Shown: positions 7,002 to 14,748 of the stretch, piece by piece
Numbering within the stretch: position 1 is the first letter of the stretch
Layout: every line of letters starts with the position of its first letter
NCBI GenBank assembly: GCA_046758845.1
Contig: JBHIBA010000071.1
Location: 1 to 17,724, forward strand
DNA from: JBHIBA01 sp046758845
Lineage (GTDB): Bacteria; UBA8248; JACPRG01; G963555815
Direction of reading: 5' to 3'
DNA: 17,724 bases
The notes under the pieces: model-generated
Database searches by the model: none
Told to the model about the DNA's origin: nothing
What the model saw: the letters and a program-made list of their open reading frames with translations, nothing else
Made by a program: the position numbers and the translations under genes

Positions 7002-7078
7002 TTCTCTGCGCTACGGTTGGCCGCCCCGTCGGGTCGAATCACCGGAGCAAGATGTCTCCGGCCGGATTCGGCCCGCGT

Positions 7079-7810
7079 TCATTTCCCCTTCAATTTCCGG
7101 AACAACCACCGAATGGGGTCGTAGTACCTGTCCACCACCCGCTCCTTGAGGGGGATGATGGCGTTGTCCGTGATGGTGATTCCCTCCGGGCAGACCTCGG
7201 TGCAGCACTTGGTGATGTTACAAAAGCCGATCCCGCCCTCTTCTTTCAAGAATCCTGCCCGCGACAGGGCGTCGAGGGGGTGCATCTCCAAGGCGGCGAC
7301 CCGGACGAAGAAGCGTGGGCCCACGTAGGCCCGCTTCTGATCGTGCGTGCGGATCACGTGGCAAACGTCCTGACACAGAAAACACTCGATGCACTTGCGG
7401 AATTCCTGAACCCGGTCTACGTCGGGCTGGTACATCGTCCAGTCGCTGTCGGGGGCCGGGGTGAACGGCGGGATCTTCTTGTTGACTTCGTAGTTCCAGG
7501 AAACGTCCGTGACCAGGTCCTTGATGAGGGGAAAGGCCTTCATCGGATAGACGGTGATGGGCTCTCCTTCCCGGAACTCGTCCATCCGCGTCTTGCACAT
7601 CAGGGACGGATGGCCGTTGACCTCCGCAGAGCAAGACCCGCATTTCGCGGCCTTGCAGTTCCACCGGACGGCCAGTTCGGGGTCGATGTTGCCCTGGATG
7701 TAATGGATGGCGTCCAGGACGACCATCCCCTCCTCTACGGGTACCTTGTATTCCTTCTCCGCTCCGCCGGTTGAATCTCCTCGAAAGACCCTCAGAACGG
7801 CCTCACGCAT
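7079..7810 (-). CDS. sdhB: Succinate dehydrogenase/fumarate reductase, iron-sulfur subunit
   Basis: Carries electrons between the flavin subunit and the membrane quinone. The 243-residue protein has a plant-ferredoxin-type domain with 2Fe-2S ligands Cys 52, 57, 60 and 72 (CKAAKCGSC and LMC), then a helical domain with Cys 140, 143, 146 and 150 (CIECFLCQDVC) and Cys 197, 202, 203 and 207 (CNITKCCTEVCPEG), enough for the 4Fe-4S and 3Fe-4S centres. The CxxCxxC segment with Cys-His rather than Cys-Pro after the last Cys resembles the actinobacterial Sdh1 type rather than E. coli SdhB. It starts 4 nt after the sdhA stop codon begins on the next frame (3-nt gap), with GAGGAG inside the sdhA end. 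It is the last gene of the fum-sdh unit. Confidence 0.95.
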   Translation of the reverse strand: MREAVLRVFRGDSTGGAEKEYKVPVEEGMVVLDAIHYIQGNIDPELAVRWNCKAAKCGSCSAEVNGHPSLMCKTRMDEFREGEPITVYPMKAFPLIKDLVTDVSWNYEVNKKIPPFTPAPDSDWTMYQPDVDRVQEFRKCIECFLCQDVCHVIRTHDQKRAYVGPRFFVRVAALEMHPLDALSRAGFLKEEGGIGFCNITKCCTEVCPEGITITDNAIIPLKERVVDRYYDPIRWLFRKLKGK

Positions 7811-7813
7811 GGG

Positions 7814-9604
7814 CTACTTCTCCTCGAAGAGCTTCTTCAGCTCCTCCGGCATCTCGGGAAGGGGGGCGGCGCTCACCTTCACTTCTCCCCGCTCCTTTCT
7901 GATGGTGGTGTTCACTTTTCCCTCCTCGGCCGTGCTGTCCGGATGGTCGTCCCGGGTGTGGGCGCCGCGGCTTTCTTTCCGCCGCACCGCGGAGCGGGCG
8001 ATGGCCTCGCACGTGTCCACCATGTTTTCCAGATCCTGGACCAAGTGCCAGCCGGGATTGTAAAGCCTCGAGCCCTGGGCGCGGGCGCGGCCGATCCTCT
8101 CCCGGAACTCCATCAGCTTTTCCAGCCCGCGCTTCAGCCCCTCCTCATTGCGGATGATGCCGACGTCATTCTGCATCATCTCGCGAAGGTCCCGGTGAAC
8201 CCGGAACGGGTCTTCGCCATCGGTGCGCTCGAAGGAGGCCAGCACCTCGGCCGTAGCCCGGTCCACCTCCGCATTGTCCACAGAGGGCGCGGGATTCAGG
8301 TCTTTGGCGTACTCGGCGGCCGATAGACCGGCCCGCCGCCCGAAGACCAGCAGGTCTGAGAGAGAGTTTCCGCCGAGGCGGTTGGCGCCGTGCAACCCGC
8401 CGGCCGCCTCTCCCGCGGCAAACAGGCCAGGCACCGTAGCGGCGGCGGACTCGGCGTCCACCCGGACGCCGCCCATCATGTAATGGGTGGTGGGACCCAC
8501 CTCCATGGGCTGGCGGGTGATGTCCACGTCGGCCAGCTCCGTGAACTGCGTGTACATGCTGGGGAGCTTTTTCTTGATGTAATCGGCCGGCTTGTGGCTG
8601 ATGTCGAGGTAGGCGCCGCCGTGCGGACTGCCCCTGCCCTGTTGCGCCTCGTTCAGGATGGCGCGGGCCACGACGTCCCGGGTCAACAGATCCGGGGTCC
8701 TGCGGGCGGTCTTGTCCCCCGCCAGCCAGCGGTCGGCCTCCTCTTCCGTTTCGGCGGTCTCCGAGCGGAACATGTCCGGGATGTAGCGGAACATGAACCG
8801 CTCGCCTTGGTTGTTCTTCAGATATCCCCCATCCCCGCGGACCCCTTCGGTCACCAGGATGCCCATCACCCCCGGAGGCCAGATCATCCCGGTGGGGTGG
8901 AACTGGACGAACTCCATATCGATGAGCTCCGCCCCCGCGTTGTACGCCAGGGCCATGCCGTCGCCGGTGTATTCCCAGGAGTTGGAGGTGATCTTGTAGG
9001 CCATCCCGATCCCCCCGGTGGCCAGGACGACGGCCTTGGACCTGAAGACGACGAACCTCCCGCTCTCCCGCCAATAACCCAGGGCCCCGGCGATGCGCCC
9101 GCCGTCCTTCAGGAGGTGGGTGATGGTGCACTCCATGTACACGTCAATCCCCATGTGCACGCCCCGGTCCTGGAGGGTTCGGATCATTTCCAGGCCGGTC
9201 CGGTCCCCCACGTGACAGAGCCTTCGGTAGCGGTGGCCGCCGAAAGGCCGTTGCAGGATCCTTCCCTCCGGGGTCCGGTCAAACAGGGCGCCCCAGGCCT
9301 CCAGCTCCCGAACCCGGTCCGGGGCCTCCTCGGCGTGGATCTGCGCCATTCGCCACTGGGACAGCATCTTCCCTCCGCGCATGGTGTCGCGGAAGTGGAC
9401 CCGCCAGTCGTCCTCCGGGTCCACGCTGCCCATGGCCGCGGCGATGCCCCCTTCGGCCATGACGGTGTGGGCCTTGCCCAGCAGGGACTTGCACACCAAC
9501 CCCACGGAGGTCCCCTGAGCCGAGGCCTCGATGGCCGCCCTCAGCCCCGCTCCCCCAGCCCCGACGACGAGTACATCGTGATCATGCGTCTCATATTTTT
9601 CCAT
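7814..9604 (-). CDS. sdhA: Succinate dehydrogenase/fumarate reductase, flavoprotein subunit
   Basis: Catalyses succinate-fumarate interconversion on covalently bound FAD at the membrane surface. The 596-residue protein starts MEKYETHDHDVLVVGAGGAG with the dinucleotide fold GAGGAG at 15-20. His 46 in KAHTVMAEGG is the expected FAD attachment residue. Active-site residues of the family are visible: QFHPTG (235-240), TEGVRGDGG (252-260), LLTRDVV (306-312), THYMMGG (373-379) and ANRLGGNSL (407-415). The C-terminal tail from about 545 is charged. The ATG at 9604 shares its A with the sdhC stop (TGATG), indicating coupled translation. A longer open frame to 9778 overlaps sdhC and lacks family similarity. 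Direction in vivo (dehydrogenase or fumarate reductase) cannot be decided from this sequence. Confidence 0.95.
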   Translation of the reverse strand: MEKYETHDHDVLVVGAGGAGLRAAIEASAQGTSVGLVCKSLLGKAHTVMAEGGIAAAMGSVDPEDDWRVHFRDTMRGGKMLSQWRMAQIHAEEAPDRVRELEAWGALFDRTPEGRILQRPFGGHRYRRLCHVGDRTGLEMIRTLQDRGVHMGIDVYMECTITHLLKDGGRIAGALGYWRESGRFVVFRSKAVVLATGGIGMAYKITSNSWEYTGDGMALAYNAGAELIDMEFVQFHPTGMIWPPGVMGILVTEGVRGDGGYLKNNQGERFMFRYIPDMFRSETAETEEEADRWLAGDKTARRTPDLLTRDVVARAILNEAQQGRGSPHGGAYLDISHKPADYIKKKLPSMYTQFTELADVDITRQPMEVGPTTHYMMGGVRVDAESAAATVPGLFAAGEAAGGLHGANRLGGNSLSDLLVFGRRAGLSAAEYAKDLNPAPSVDNAEVDRATAEVLASFERTDGEDPFRVHRDLREMMQNDVGIIRNEEGLKRGLEKLMEFRERIGRARAQGSRLYNPGWHLVQDLENMVDTCEAIARSAVRRKESRGAHTRDDHPDSTAEEGKVNTTIRKERGEVKVSAAPLPEMPEELKKLFEEK

Positions 9605-10356
9605 CAGAAGAACGTCCTGTCCTGGATGACGCCCGAGGCCACCAACCTGACGTACAAATCGGCAACCCCCACCATGATGAGGCTGGTCCAGGCCCAGAGC
9701 ATGTGGTGACGGTTCAGCCCGCTCACACGGCTCCACGCCTTGTGCCTGCCCCCGCCGAAGTTGACGCAGGCGAAGCAATCGACATTTCCCCCGATGAGAT
9801 ATCTGAAGCTGTGGCAGGAGAAGGTGTAGTACGACAGCAGGACGACGTTGGCCAGCAGGACCAACGTCCCGACCCCGACATTGACGCCGTTGGGGAAGAA
9901 GAAGGCTTCAAAGGTGTCGTACCAAAGGAAGCCCAGAACGATGAGGGCCAGGTATAAAAAGTAGCGGTGCAGGTTCTGAAGGATGAAGGGGAAGGCGGTT
10001 TCACCCCGATACCTTCGCCCCGAACGCTCCTCCACCGCGCAGGCGGGCGGGTCCAGAAAATAAGCCCGGTAGTATGCCTTTCGGTAATAGTAGCAGGTCG
10101 CCCGGAACCCCAGCGGCGCCCAGAGAATGAGAATGGCGGGAGAGAAGGGCCACCAATCGGGACGAAGCAAGGGGGAGTAGAAGGGAGAGAGGTACGGGTC
10201 CGCGTAGTAGTTGTTCCCCTGAAGCGCGGCCCAGGTGGCGTAAACCCCGAAGATGCCCAAACCGAGCCCGGTCACCAGCGGTTGCACCCACCAGGCGTCG
10301 TGCCGTTTTGTGACCCCCAACCCTGCCCCCGCTGCAGCGGCCGTGACGTTCGCCAT
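9604..10356 (-). CDS. sdhC: Succinate dehydrogenase single membrane anchor, Sdh1-like, five helices
   Basis: Membrane anchor that passes electrons to or from quinone. The 250-residue protein has five hydrophobic segments, near 25-45, 72-90, 131-150, 158-180 and 217-240. No second anchor gene exists in the operon, so this is the whole anchor. Between helices 4 and 5 lies SCHSFRYLIGGNVDCFAC, giving Cys 181, His 182, Cys 194 and Cys 197. Other candidates are His 130, His 205, His 217-218, Cys 88 in FRATCYYYRKAYYRAYF and Cys 106 in PPAC. In mycobacterial Sdh1 the anchor carries a membrane-embedded Rieske-type cluster in place of heme; the Cys/His set here may do the same, which is inference. ATG at 10356 has GGAGGA 6 nt upstream. 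Confidence 0.85.
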   Translation of the reverse strand: MANVTAAAAGAGLGVTKRHDAWWVQPLVTGLGLGIFGVYATWAALQGNNYYADPYLSPFYSPLLRPDWWPFSPAILILWAPLGFRATCYYYRKAYYRAYFLDPPACAVEERSGRRYRGETAFPFILQNLHRYFLYLALIVLGFLWYDTFEAFFFPNGVNVGVGTLVLLANVVLLSYYTFSCHSFRYLIGGNVDCFACVNFGGGRHKAWSRVSGLNRHHMLWAWTSLIMVGVADLYVRLVASGVIQDRTFF

Positions 10357-10383
10357 CCGGTGTCCTCCTTCGGTCCCTAAACC

Positions 10384-10965
10384 CTAAGCCGAACTCTTCC
10401 GCTCGTCCCCTTTTCGGGCGTAAGCCTCCTTGCCCATCTGAAAGAGGTCATTTCCGTAAACGTCGTTGGCCACGAGGACCGGAAATTCCTCCACCCCCAA
10501 GCGGCGGATGGCCTCGGTTCCCAAGTCTCCGTAAGCCACCACCTCGCTGGATTTGATGCTCCGGGAAAGGAGCGCCCCCGCGCCGCCTATAGCGGCGAAG
10601 TACACGCACCGGAAGTTTTTCATGGCCTCCACCACCTGCGGACCCCGCCATCCCTTGCCGATCATCCCCTTCAGGCCGAGGGCCATCAGCTTGGGAGAGT
10701 ACTTGTCCATCCGCGATGAGGTCGTGGGGCCGGCCGAACCGATGACCTCCCCGGGCTTGGGCGGCGTGGGCCCGACGAAGTACATGACCTGACCCTTGAG
10801 ATCGACCGGGAGGTCTTCCCCCTCGTCGATCCGCTCCACCAGCCGCTTGTGGGCCGCATCCCTCGCCGTGAGGAGCGTCCCGGACAGCAGGACCTTGTCG
10901 CCGACCCTCAGGCCCTCGACGTCCTGGTCTGAAAGCGGGGTCTGAAGCCTCTTCTCCCCGGACAC
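10384..10965 (-). CDS. fumB: Class I fumarate hydratase, beta (C-terminal) subunit
   Basis: Second subunit of the two-subunit iron-sulfur fumarase that hydrates fumarate to malate. The 193-residue protein carries the family signature GSAGPTTSSRMDKY (about 76-89), the GMIGKG loop and a C-terminal FPVLVANDVYGND segment. The start is a GTG at 10965 with AAGGGA 6 nt upstream, 9 nt past the fumA stop. The symbol is used for the beta subunit of a heterodimeric class I enzyme, not for E. coli FumB, which is a single-chain isozyme. It is followed after 27 bp by sdhC. A tartrate dehydratase beta subunit is the main alternative by homology, but the sdh context favours fumarase. Confidence 0.9.
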   Translation of the reverse strand: MSGEKRLQTPLSDQDVEGLRVGDKVLLSGTLLTARDAAHKRLVERIDEGEDLPVDLKGQVMYFVGPTPPKPGEVIGSAGPTTSSRMDKYSPKLMALGLKGMIGKGWRGPQVVEAMKNFRCVYFAAIGGAGALLSRSIKSSEVVAYGDLGTEAIRRLGVEEFPVLVANDVYGNDLFQMGKEAYARKGDERKSSA

Positions 10966-10974
10966 GGATATCCC

Positions 10975-11820
10975 TTACAGCGTCACCTCCCGGTGGCGGT
11001 GGGAATGACACTCGATGTTCACAGCCACGGGCAGGCTGGCGATGTGGCAAGGATGCGTCTCGATGTGAACCGCCAAGGCCGTGACCCGCCCGCCGAATCC
11101 CATGGGTCCGACGCCGGAATCGTTGATGGCCGTGAGGCACTCCGCCTCAAGGGCGGCCACCTCCGGGTGCGGATGCGGCTCGCCCAGCTCCCGCAACAGC
11201 GCGCGCTTCGCCAGCAGGGCCGACTTCTCGAACGTCCCGCCGACCCCTGCGCCCACGATGAGCGGAGGGCAGGCGTTTGGACCCGCGTTTACGGCCGCCT
11301 CGACGACAAAATCCCGCACGCCCTCGCGGCCGTCGGCCGGCTTGAGCATCCGGAGCTGGCTCTGGTTCTCGCTGCCGCCCCCCTTGGCGTCGAAGATGAT
11401 CGTGAGTTCCTGACCGGGGACGATTCGGGTGTGGATCACAGCGGGCGTGTTGTCGCCGGTGTTGACTCGTTTGGAGATGGGGAAATCGACGATGGAGGCC
11501 CGAAGCAACCCCTCGCGGTAGCCGCGCCGCACGCCTTCGTTGATGGCCTCTTCCAGGCTCCCGCCGGTGATGCGCACGTCCTGGCCCACGTCGACGAAGA
11601 AAACCGAAAATCCGGTGTCCTGACAAAGGGGCATCTCGCGATCGCCGGCCAGCCGGGCGTTGTCGGCGAGCTGTTCGAGGACGATGAATCCAGCCGGCGA
11701 TTCTTCGCGTTCCATGGCCCCAGCGAGGGCCGACTGCATGTCCTCGCCCAGGAAATAGTTCGCCTGGATGCACATCCCCTGGACGGCTTCGGTGATCTGT
11801 GCGCCCTTAATCTCTCGCAT
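10975..11820 (-). CDS. fumA: Class I fumarate hydratase, alpha (N-terminal) subunit
   Basis: Iron-sulfur subunit of the two-subunit fumarase. The 281-residue protein has the family blocks LCQDTG (Cys 66), PNACPPLIVGAGVGGTFE (Cys 184) and HPCHIASLPVAVN (Cys 258), the three expected 4Fe-4S ligands. It also has FDAKGGGSENQS (about 143-154) in the active site. The ATG at 11820 gives the normal family length of about 280; an open frame to 11883 adds 21 unlike residues. AAGG lies 9 nt upstream. This type of fumarase is oxygen-labile, in keeping with a ferredoxin-linked cycle. It is the first gene of a five-gene unit with fumB and sdhCAB, behind the promoter at 11935-11962. Confidence 0.93.
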   Translation of the reverse strand: MREIKGAQITEAVQGMCIQANYFLGEDMQSALAGAMEREESPAGFIVLEQLADNARLAGDREMPLCQDTGFSVFFVDVGQDVRITGGSLEEAINEGVRRGYREGLLRASIVDFPISKRVNTGDNTPAVIHTRIVPGQELTIIFDAKGGGSENQSQLRMLKPADGREGVRDFVVEAAVNAGPNACPPLIVGAGVGGTFEKSALLAKRALLRELGEPHPHPEVAALEAECLTAINDSGVGPMGFGGRVTALAVHIETHPCHIASLPVAVNIECHSHRHREVTL

Positions 11821-11934
11821 GTCCGGGAACCTTGCGCCTGGTTCGTGGCAGCCCAGGCGGACATACGCACGCCGATTCGGCAAACTCGCAACGATCAGAC
11901 GAAAATTCGACCGGGCGGAACCGCCTCCTCTTTC

Positions 11935-11962
11935 ATTACAGGATAGGCCGGTTCTCTGTCAA
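11935..11962 (-). promoter_or_regulatory. Sigma-70 promoter of fumA-fumB-sdhCAB
   Basis: Minus strand: TTGACA (perfect), 16-nt spacer, TGTAAT (5 of 6). The transcript would begin near 11928, leaving a leader of about 108 nt that starts with a small hairpin (GGCGG-TT-CCGCC). Module M2 copy C lies upstream of this site. Confidence 0.65.
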
Positions 11963-12012
11963 ATCTCCCGGTCAGATTAAGTCAAGCGCCGGCTCATGGA
12001 TGAAAGCCCGAG

Positions 12013-12194
12013 GAAGTTTTCCCGCTGGGGGGCCTTTTTGGGCATTTGCGCGCCGGCCGAACTGCGGTTGGAGGCCCGTGCGCTTGGGCCGGGTGTCTTT
12101 GGCGCACACCTTCCGAGGGTTGATCAAACGGCACGCCAGCGCGGAAACCTGACGCGGCGCGTCCGGGCCCCCGGAACCCCCCGGAAAACTTTTG
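12013..12194 (-). repeat. Intergenic repeat module M2, copy C, with boundary motifs on both sides
   Basis: The gap 11821-12288 has no gene. M2 itself spans about 12027-12165, the most diverged of the three copies. It is bounded on the left by GAAGTTTTCCCGCTGGGGGG (12013-12032) and on the right by ACCCCCCGGAAAACTTTTG (12176-12194), the latter identical over 19 bases to the window start and end. So M2 is itself framed by the inverted-repeat boundary. No M1 body is attached here. The 1-nt indel relative to copy B argues against coding. Confidence 0.75.
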
Positions 12195-12197
12195 GCG

Positions 12198-12231
12198 GGC
12201 GAGCATCGGGTCGATGACCCTTTGGCTCACC
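12198..12231 (-). terminator. Two-tier hairpin after mdh, possible terminator
   Basis: Arms GGCGAGC (12198-12204) and GCTCACC (12225-12231) pair with one wobble and enclose GGGTC-GAT-GACCC (12208-12220). It lies 57 bp after the mdh stop. On the minus strand it runs into CGCCAAAAGTTTTCC, the boundary motif, which supplies a short T run. Confidence 0.4.
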
Positions 12232-12288
12232 CTCCCTGGCGTATATATGGATCTGGGTGGACCGGGCGTCCAGAAAGCCGTCCTTTTA

Positions 12289-13227
12289 TCACAGCTCCTT
12301 CAAGTTGATCTGGCCGATGGACTTGCGAACGCCGTCGGCCGATTTCAGCAGCGCCGCCTTTTCGTCCTCCTGGAGGGGGAGCTCGATGACCTGCTCGACG
12401 CCCTCCTTTCCGAGCTTCACCGGGACCCCCAGGTAAATTCCCTCAACGCCGTACTCGCCCTCCAGGTAGGCGGCGCAGGGGAGAACGCGCTTCTTGTCCC
12501 GGATGATGGCCTCCAACATCTGGGCCACCGCGGCCCCGGGGGCGTAAAAGGCGCTCCCGGCTTTGAGGTAGCCGACGATTTCCGCGCCGCCCTTGCGCGT
12601 GCGGTCGACAATCTCGTCCAGCGCCTTCTGGGGGAGGAACTCGGTGACCGGGATCCCCCCGATGGAAGTGAACCGCACCAGGGGGACCATGGCGTCCCCG
12701 TGGCCGCCCAGGACAAGAGCAGAGATGTCTTCCACGGACACACAGGCCGCCTCGGCGATGAACGTCCGGTAGCGGGCAGTGTCCAAGATGCCGGCCATCC
12801 CCACCACCCGGTGCTTGGGAAAGCCGCTGACCTCTTTGGTCACCCAGGCCATGGAATCCAGGGGATTGGAGACGACGAGGAGGATGGCGTCGGGCGAGCG
12901 CTTCGCCGCTTCCCGCGTCACGGCGGCGATGATCTTGGCGTTGGTCGCCAGGAGGTCCTCCCGGCTCATGCCGGGCTTACGGGCGATTCCGGCGGTGATG
13001 ACGACAACATCGGAGCCCTCGGTGGGGCCGTAATCGTTGGAACCGAAGATCCGGCAGTCAAATCCTTCCACCGGTGCGGCCTCGTACAGGTCCAGACCCT
13101 TTCCCTGGGGAATTCCCTCGATGATGTCCACCAGGACGATGTCGCCCAGCTCCTTCGCTGCGGCCCAGTGGGCGGTGGTGGCCCCCACGTTCCCCGCCCC
13201 GACGATGGTGATTTTGGCTTTCCTCAT
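12289..13227 (-). CDS. mdh: Malate dehydrogenase (NAD, lactate-dehydrogenase-like)
   Basis: Interconverts malate and oxaloacetate with NAD(H). The 312-residue protein has the Rossmann motif VGAGNVG (9-15), an NAD-type Asp at 34 (LVDI), the mobile loop ARKPGMSRED with Arg 83 and Arg 89, Asn 121, Asp 149 and Arg 152 in ILDTARYR, and the catalytic His 176 in GGHGDAM. Arginine at the substrate-deciding loop position fits malate rather than lactate. The ATG at 13227 has AGGAG about 9 nt upstream, and the icd stop lies 12 nt before it, so the two form one unit. It is followed by a hairpin and repeats. Confidence 0.95.
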   Translation of the reverse strand: MRKAKITIVGAGNVGATTAHWAAAKELGDIVLVDIIEGIPQGKGLDLYEAAPVEGFDCRIFGSNDYGPTEGSDVVVITAGIARKPGMSREDLLATNAKIIAAVTREAAKRSPDAILLVVSNPLDSMAWVTKEVSGFPKHRVVGMAGILDTARYRTFIAEAACVSVEDISALVLGGHGDAMVPLVRFTSIGGIPVTEFLPQKALDEIVDRTRKGGAEIVGYLKAGSAFYAPGAAVAQMLEAIIRDKKRVLPCAAYLEGEYGVEGIYLGVPVKLGKEGVEQVIELPLQEDEKAALLKSADGVRKSIGQINLKEL

Positions 13228-13239
13228 CCCGGCCTCTCC

Positions 13240-14475
13240 TTACAAACTCTGGATAATGGTCTCTGCAAATCCCGAACTGCCCACCTTGGTGGCGCCCTTC
13301 ATCTGACGCTCCAGGTCGTAGGTCACCCTTTTTTGCTCCAAGGTCCTCTCGATTCCCTGCTCGATGAGATGGGCGGCCTCTTCCCAATTCAGGTATTCGA
13401 GCATCATCACGGCCGAGAGGATGAGGGATGAAGGATTGACCATGTCCTTCCCAGCGTACTTGGGGGCCGTGCCGTGGGTGGCCTCGAACAGGGCCAGGTA
13501 ATCGCCGATGTTGGCCCCCGGGGCCATGCCCAGACCGCCCACTTGAGCCGCGCAGGCGTCGGACAGGTAGTCGCCGTTCAGGTTCGGACAGCCCAGAACG
13601 TCGTACTCGTCGCTTCGGGTGAGGATCTGCTGGAACATGCTGTCGGCGATTCGGTCGTTGATGAGGATCTTCCCTTCGCGCGGGCTGCCGCCTGCTACCT
13701 CCGCCTCGGTGACGATCCGGTCCTGGAACTCCTCCTTGGCCAGCTCGTACCCCCACTGGCTGAAGGCCGCCTCGGTGAACTTCATGATATTGCCCTTGTG
13801 GACCAGGGTGACGGAGCGGCGGCGGCGGTCGATGGCCCACTGGATGGCCTTGCGCACCAGACGCTTGCTGCCCGTGATGCTGATGGGCTTAATGCCCACG
13901 CCGGAGTCGGAGAGAACCTGGGTTCCCATCTGGCCATTCAAGAAATCGATGACCTTCTTGGCCTCGGGGGTCCCCTGCGCCCACTCGATCCCCGCATAGA
14001 CGTCCTCGGTGTTCTCACGGAAGATCACCATGTCCATCTTCTCGGGGTGGGTGACGGGGCTAGGGACGCCCTTGTACCACTTCACGGGGCGGACGCAGGC
14101 ATAGAGATCGAGGATCTGCCGCAGAGAGACGTTCAGGCTCCGAAAACCGCCCCCGATGGGCGTTGTCAGGGGTCCCTTGATGGCCACCGTGCACTCCCGG
14201 ATGGCATTCAGCGTATCCTTGGGCAGGTATTCGCCGTATTTCTCGTTCGCCTTCTCTCCAGCGTAAATCTCCCACCAGGCGATCCGTCTCTTGCCGCCGT
14301 AGGCCTTCTGGACGGCGGCGTCCACCACCTTCAGGGCAGGGGGCGTGATGTCGAGGCCGATGCCGTCGCCCTCGACGAAGGCGATGATGGGGTCGTCCGG
14401 GATTTCAAGCCGGCCATTTTTGACGCTGATCGTCGTCCCCTCGCTGGGAAGCTGAATGTTGTCAAAATGAGTCAT
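13240..14475 (-). CDS. icd: Isocitrate dehydrogenase, NADP-type
   Basis: Oxidatively decarboxylates isocitrate to 2-oxoglutarate, or the reverse with CO2. The 411-residue homodimer-type protein aligns by eye with E. coli Icd. It shows GDGIGLDITP near 36, GFRSLNVSLRQ (substrate Ser and Arg), KGNIMKFTEAAF, GDYLSDACAAQ and HGTAPKYAGKDMVNP. The Lys-Tyr in TAPKYAG and the Tyr and Arg in VTYDLERQM match residues that select NADP in the E. coli enzyme, so NADP use is likely. ATG at 14475 has AGGAG 7 nt upstream. It leads the icd-mdh unit behind a strong promoter at 14567-14596. Confidence 0.95.
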   Translation of the reverse strand: MTHFDNIQLPSEGTTISVKNGRLEIPDDPIIAFVEGDGIGLDITPPALKVVDAAVQKAYGGKRRIAWWEIYAGEKANEKYGEYLPKDTLNAIRECTVAIKGPLTTPIGGGFRSLNVSLRQILDLYACVRPVKWYKGVPSPVTHPEKMDMVIFRENTEDVYAGIEWAQGTPEAKKVIDFLNGQMGTQVLSDSGVGIKPISITGSKRLVRKAIQWAIDRRRRSVTLVHKGNIMKFTEAAFSQWGYELAKEEFQDRIVTEAEVAGGSPREGKILINDRIADSMFQQILTRSDEYDVLGCPNLNGDYLSDACAAQVGGLGMAPGANIGDYLALFEATHGTAPKYAGKDMVNPSSLILSAVMMLEYLNWEEAAHLIEQGIERTLEQKRVTYDLERQMKGATKVGSSGFAETIIQSL

Positions 14476-14566
14476 TCCAAACTCCTATCCTAAATAAAGC
14501 TGGGGGCGCGCGACCCCCATTTGGACCTTCGCAATTTCGCTCAACTGGGCGGTGAACCTCACCCAC

Positions 14567-14596
14567 ATGGTATGGGCAACCTGAACGGCTTGTCAA
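14567..14596 (-). promoter_or_regulatory. Sigma-70 promoter of icd-mdh
   Basis: Minus strand: TTGACA (perfect), 18-nt spacer, TACCAT. The start point would be near 14560, with a leader of about 85 nt. That leader holds a short hairpin, TGGGGG/CCCCCA (14502-14519), about 27 nt before the icd start codon. Confidence 0.6.
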
Positions 14597-14712
14597 TCGG
14601 ATGCGCCGGCCCGTGACCGATACTGCGCAGAAGCGGGACTTGAAGTGGACTTGGGTCTGCTGGGTTGCCTGGGAAGGATAAGAAGAATATTCAAACTCTG
14701 GGGGGTCGGTTT

Positions 14713-14748
14713 CCCCGGGTCCTCCTTCGTGCAGAAAAGGACCCGGGG
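14713..14748. terminator. Strong hairpin in gap between the membrane-protein gene and icd
   Basis: Perfect 11-bp arms CCCCGGGTCCT (14713-14723) and AGGACCCGGGG (14738-14748) with a 14-nt loop. It lies about 90 bp after the stop of the membrane-protein gene. There is no T tract on either strand, so the role may be RNA 3' end protection or Rho-linked termination. Apart from this and the icd promoter, the 362-bp gap 14476-14837 shows nothing recognisable. Confidence 0.45.

Noticed and set aside
8390..9709. Long plus-strand open frames opposite sdhA, and similar ones opposite korA (3000-3890), sucC (5675-6736), fumA (10993-11946), mdh (12214-13431) and icd (13474-14493).
   Set aside because: Each is antisense to a confidently identified gene, has low-complexity composition typical of GC-rich complementary frames and shows no family motif.
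9602..9778. An extended start for sdhA at 9778.
   Set aside because: The extension overlaps the 3' end of sdhC and adds unlike residues before MEKYETHDHD. The ATG at 9604 overlaps the sdhC stop as expected for coupled genes.
11821..12165. M2 as a riboswitch in the leaders of sucD and fumA.
   Set aside because: A good promoter at 11935-11962 lies between M2 copy C and fumA, so that copy is outside the fumA transcript, and copy A is antisense to the end of ndk. A dispersed repeat explains all three positions better.
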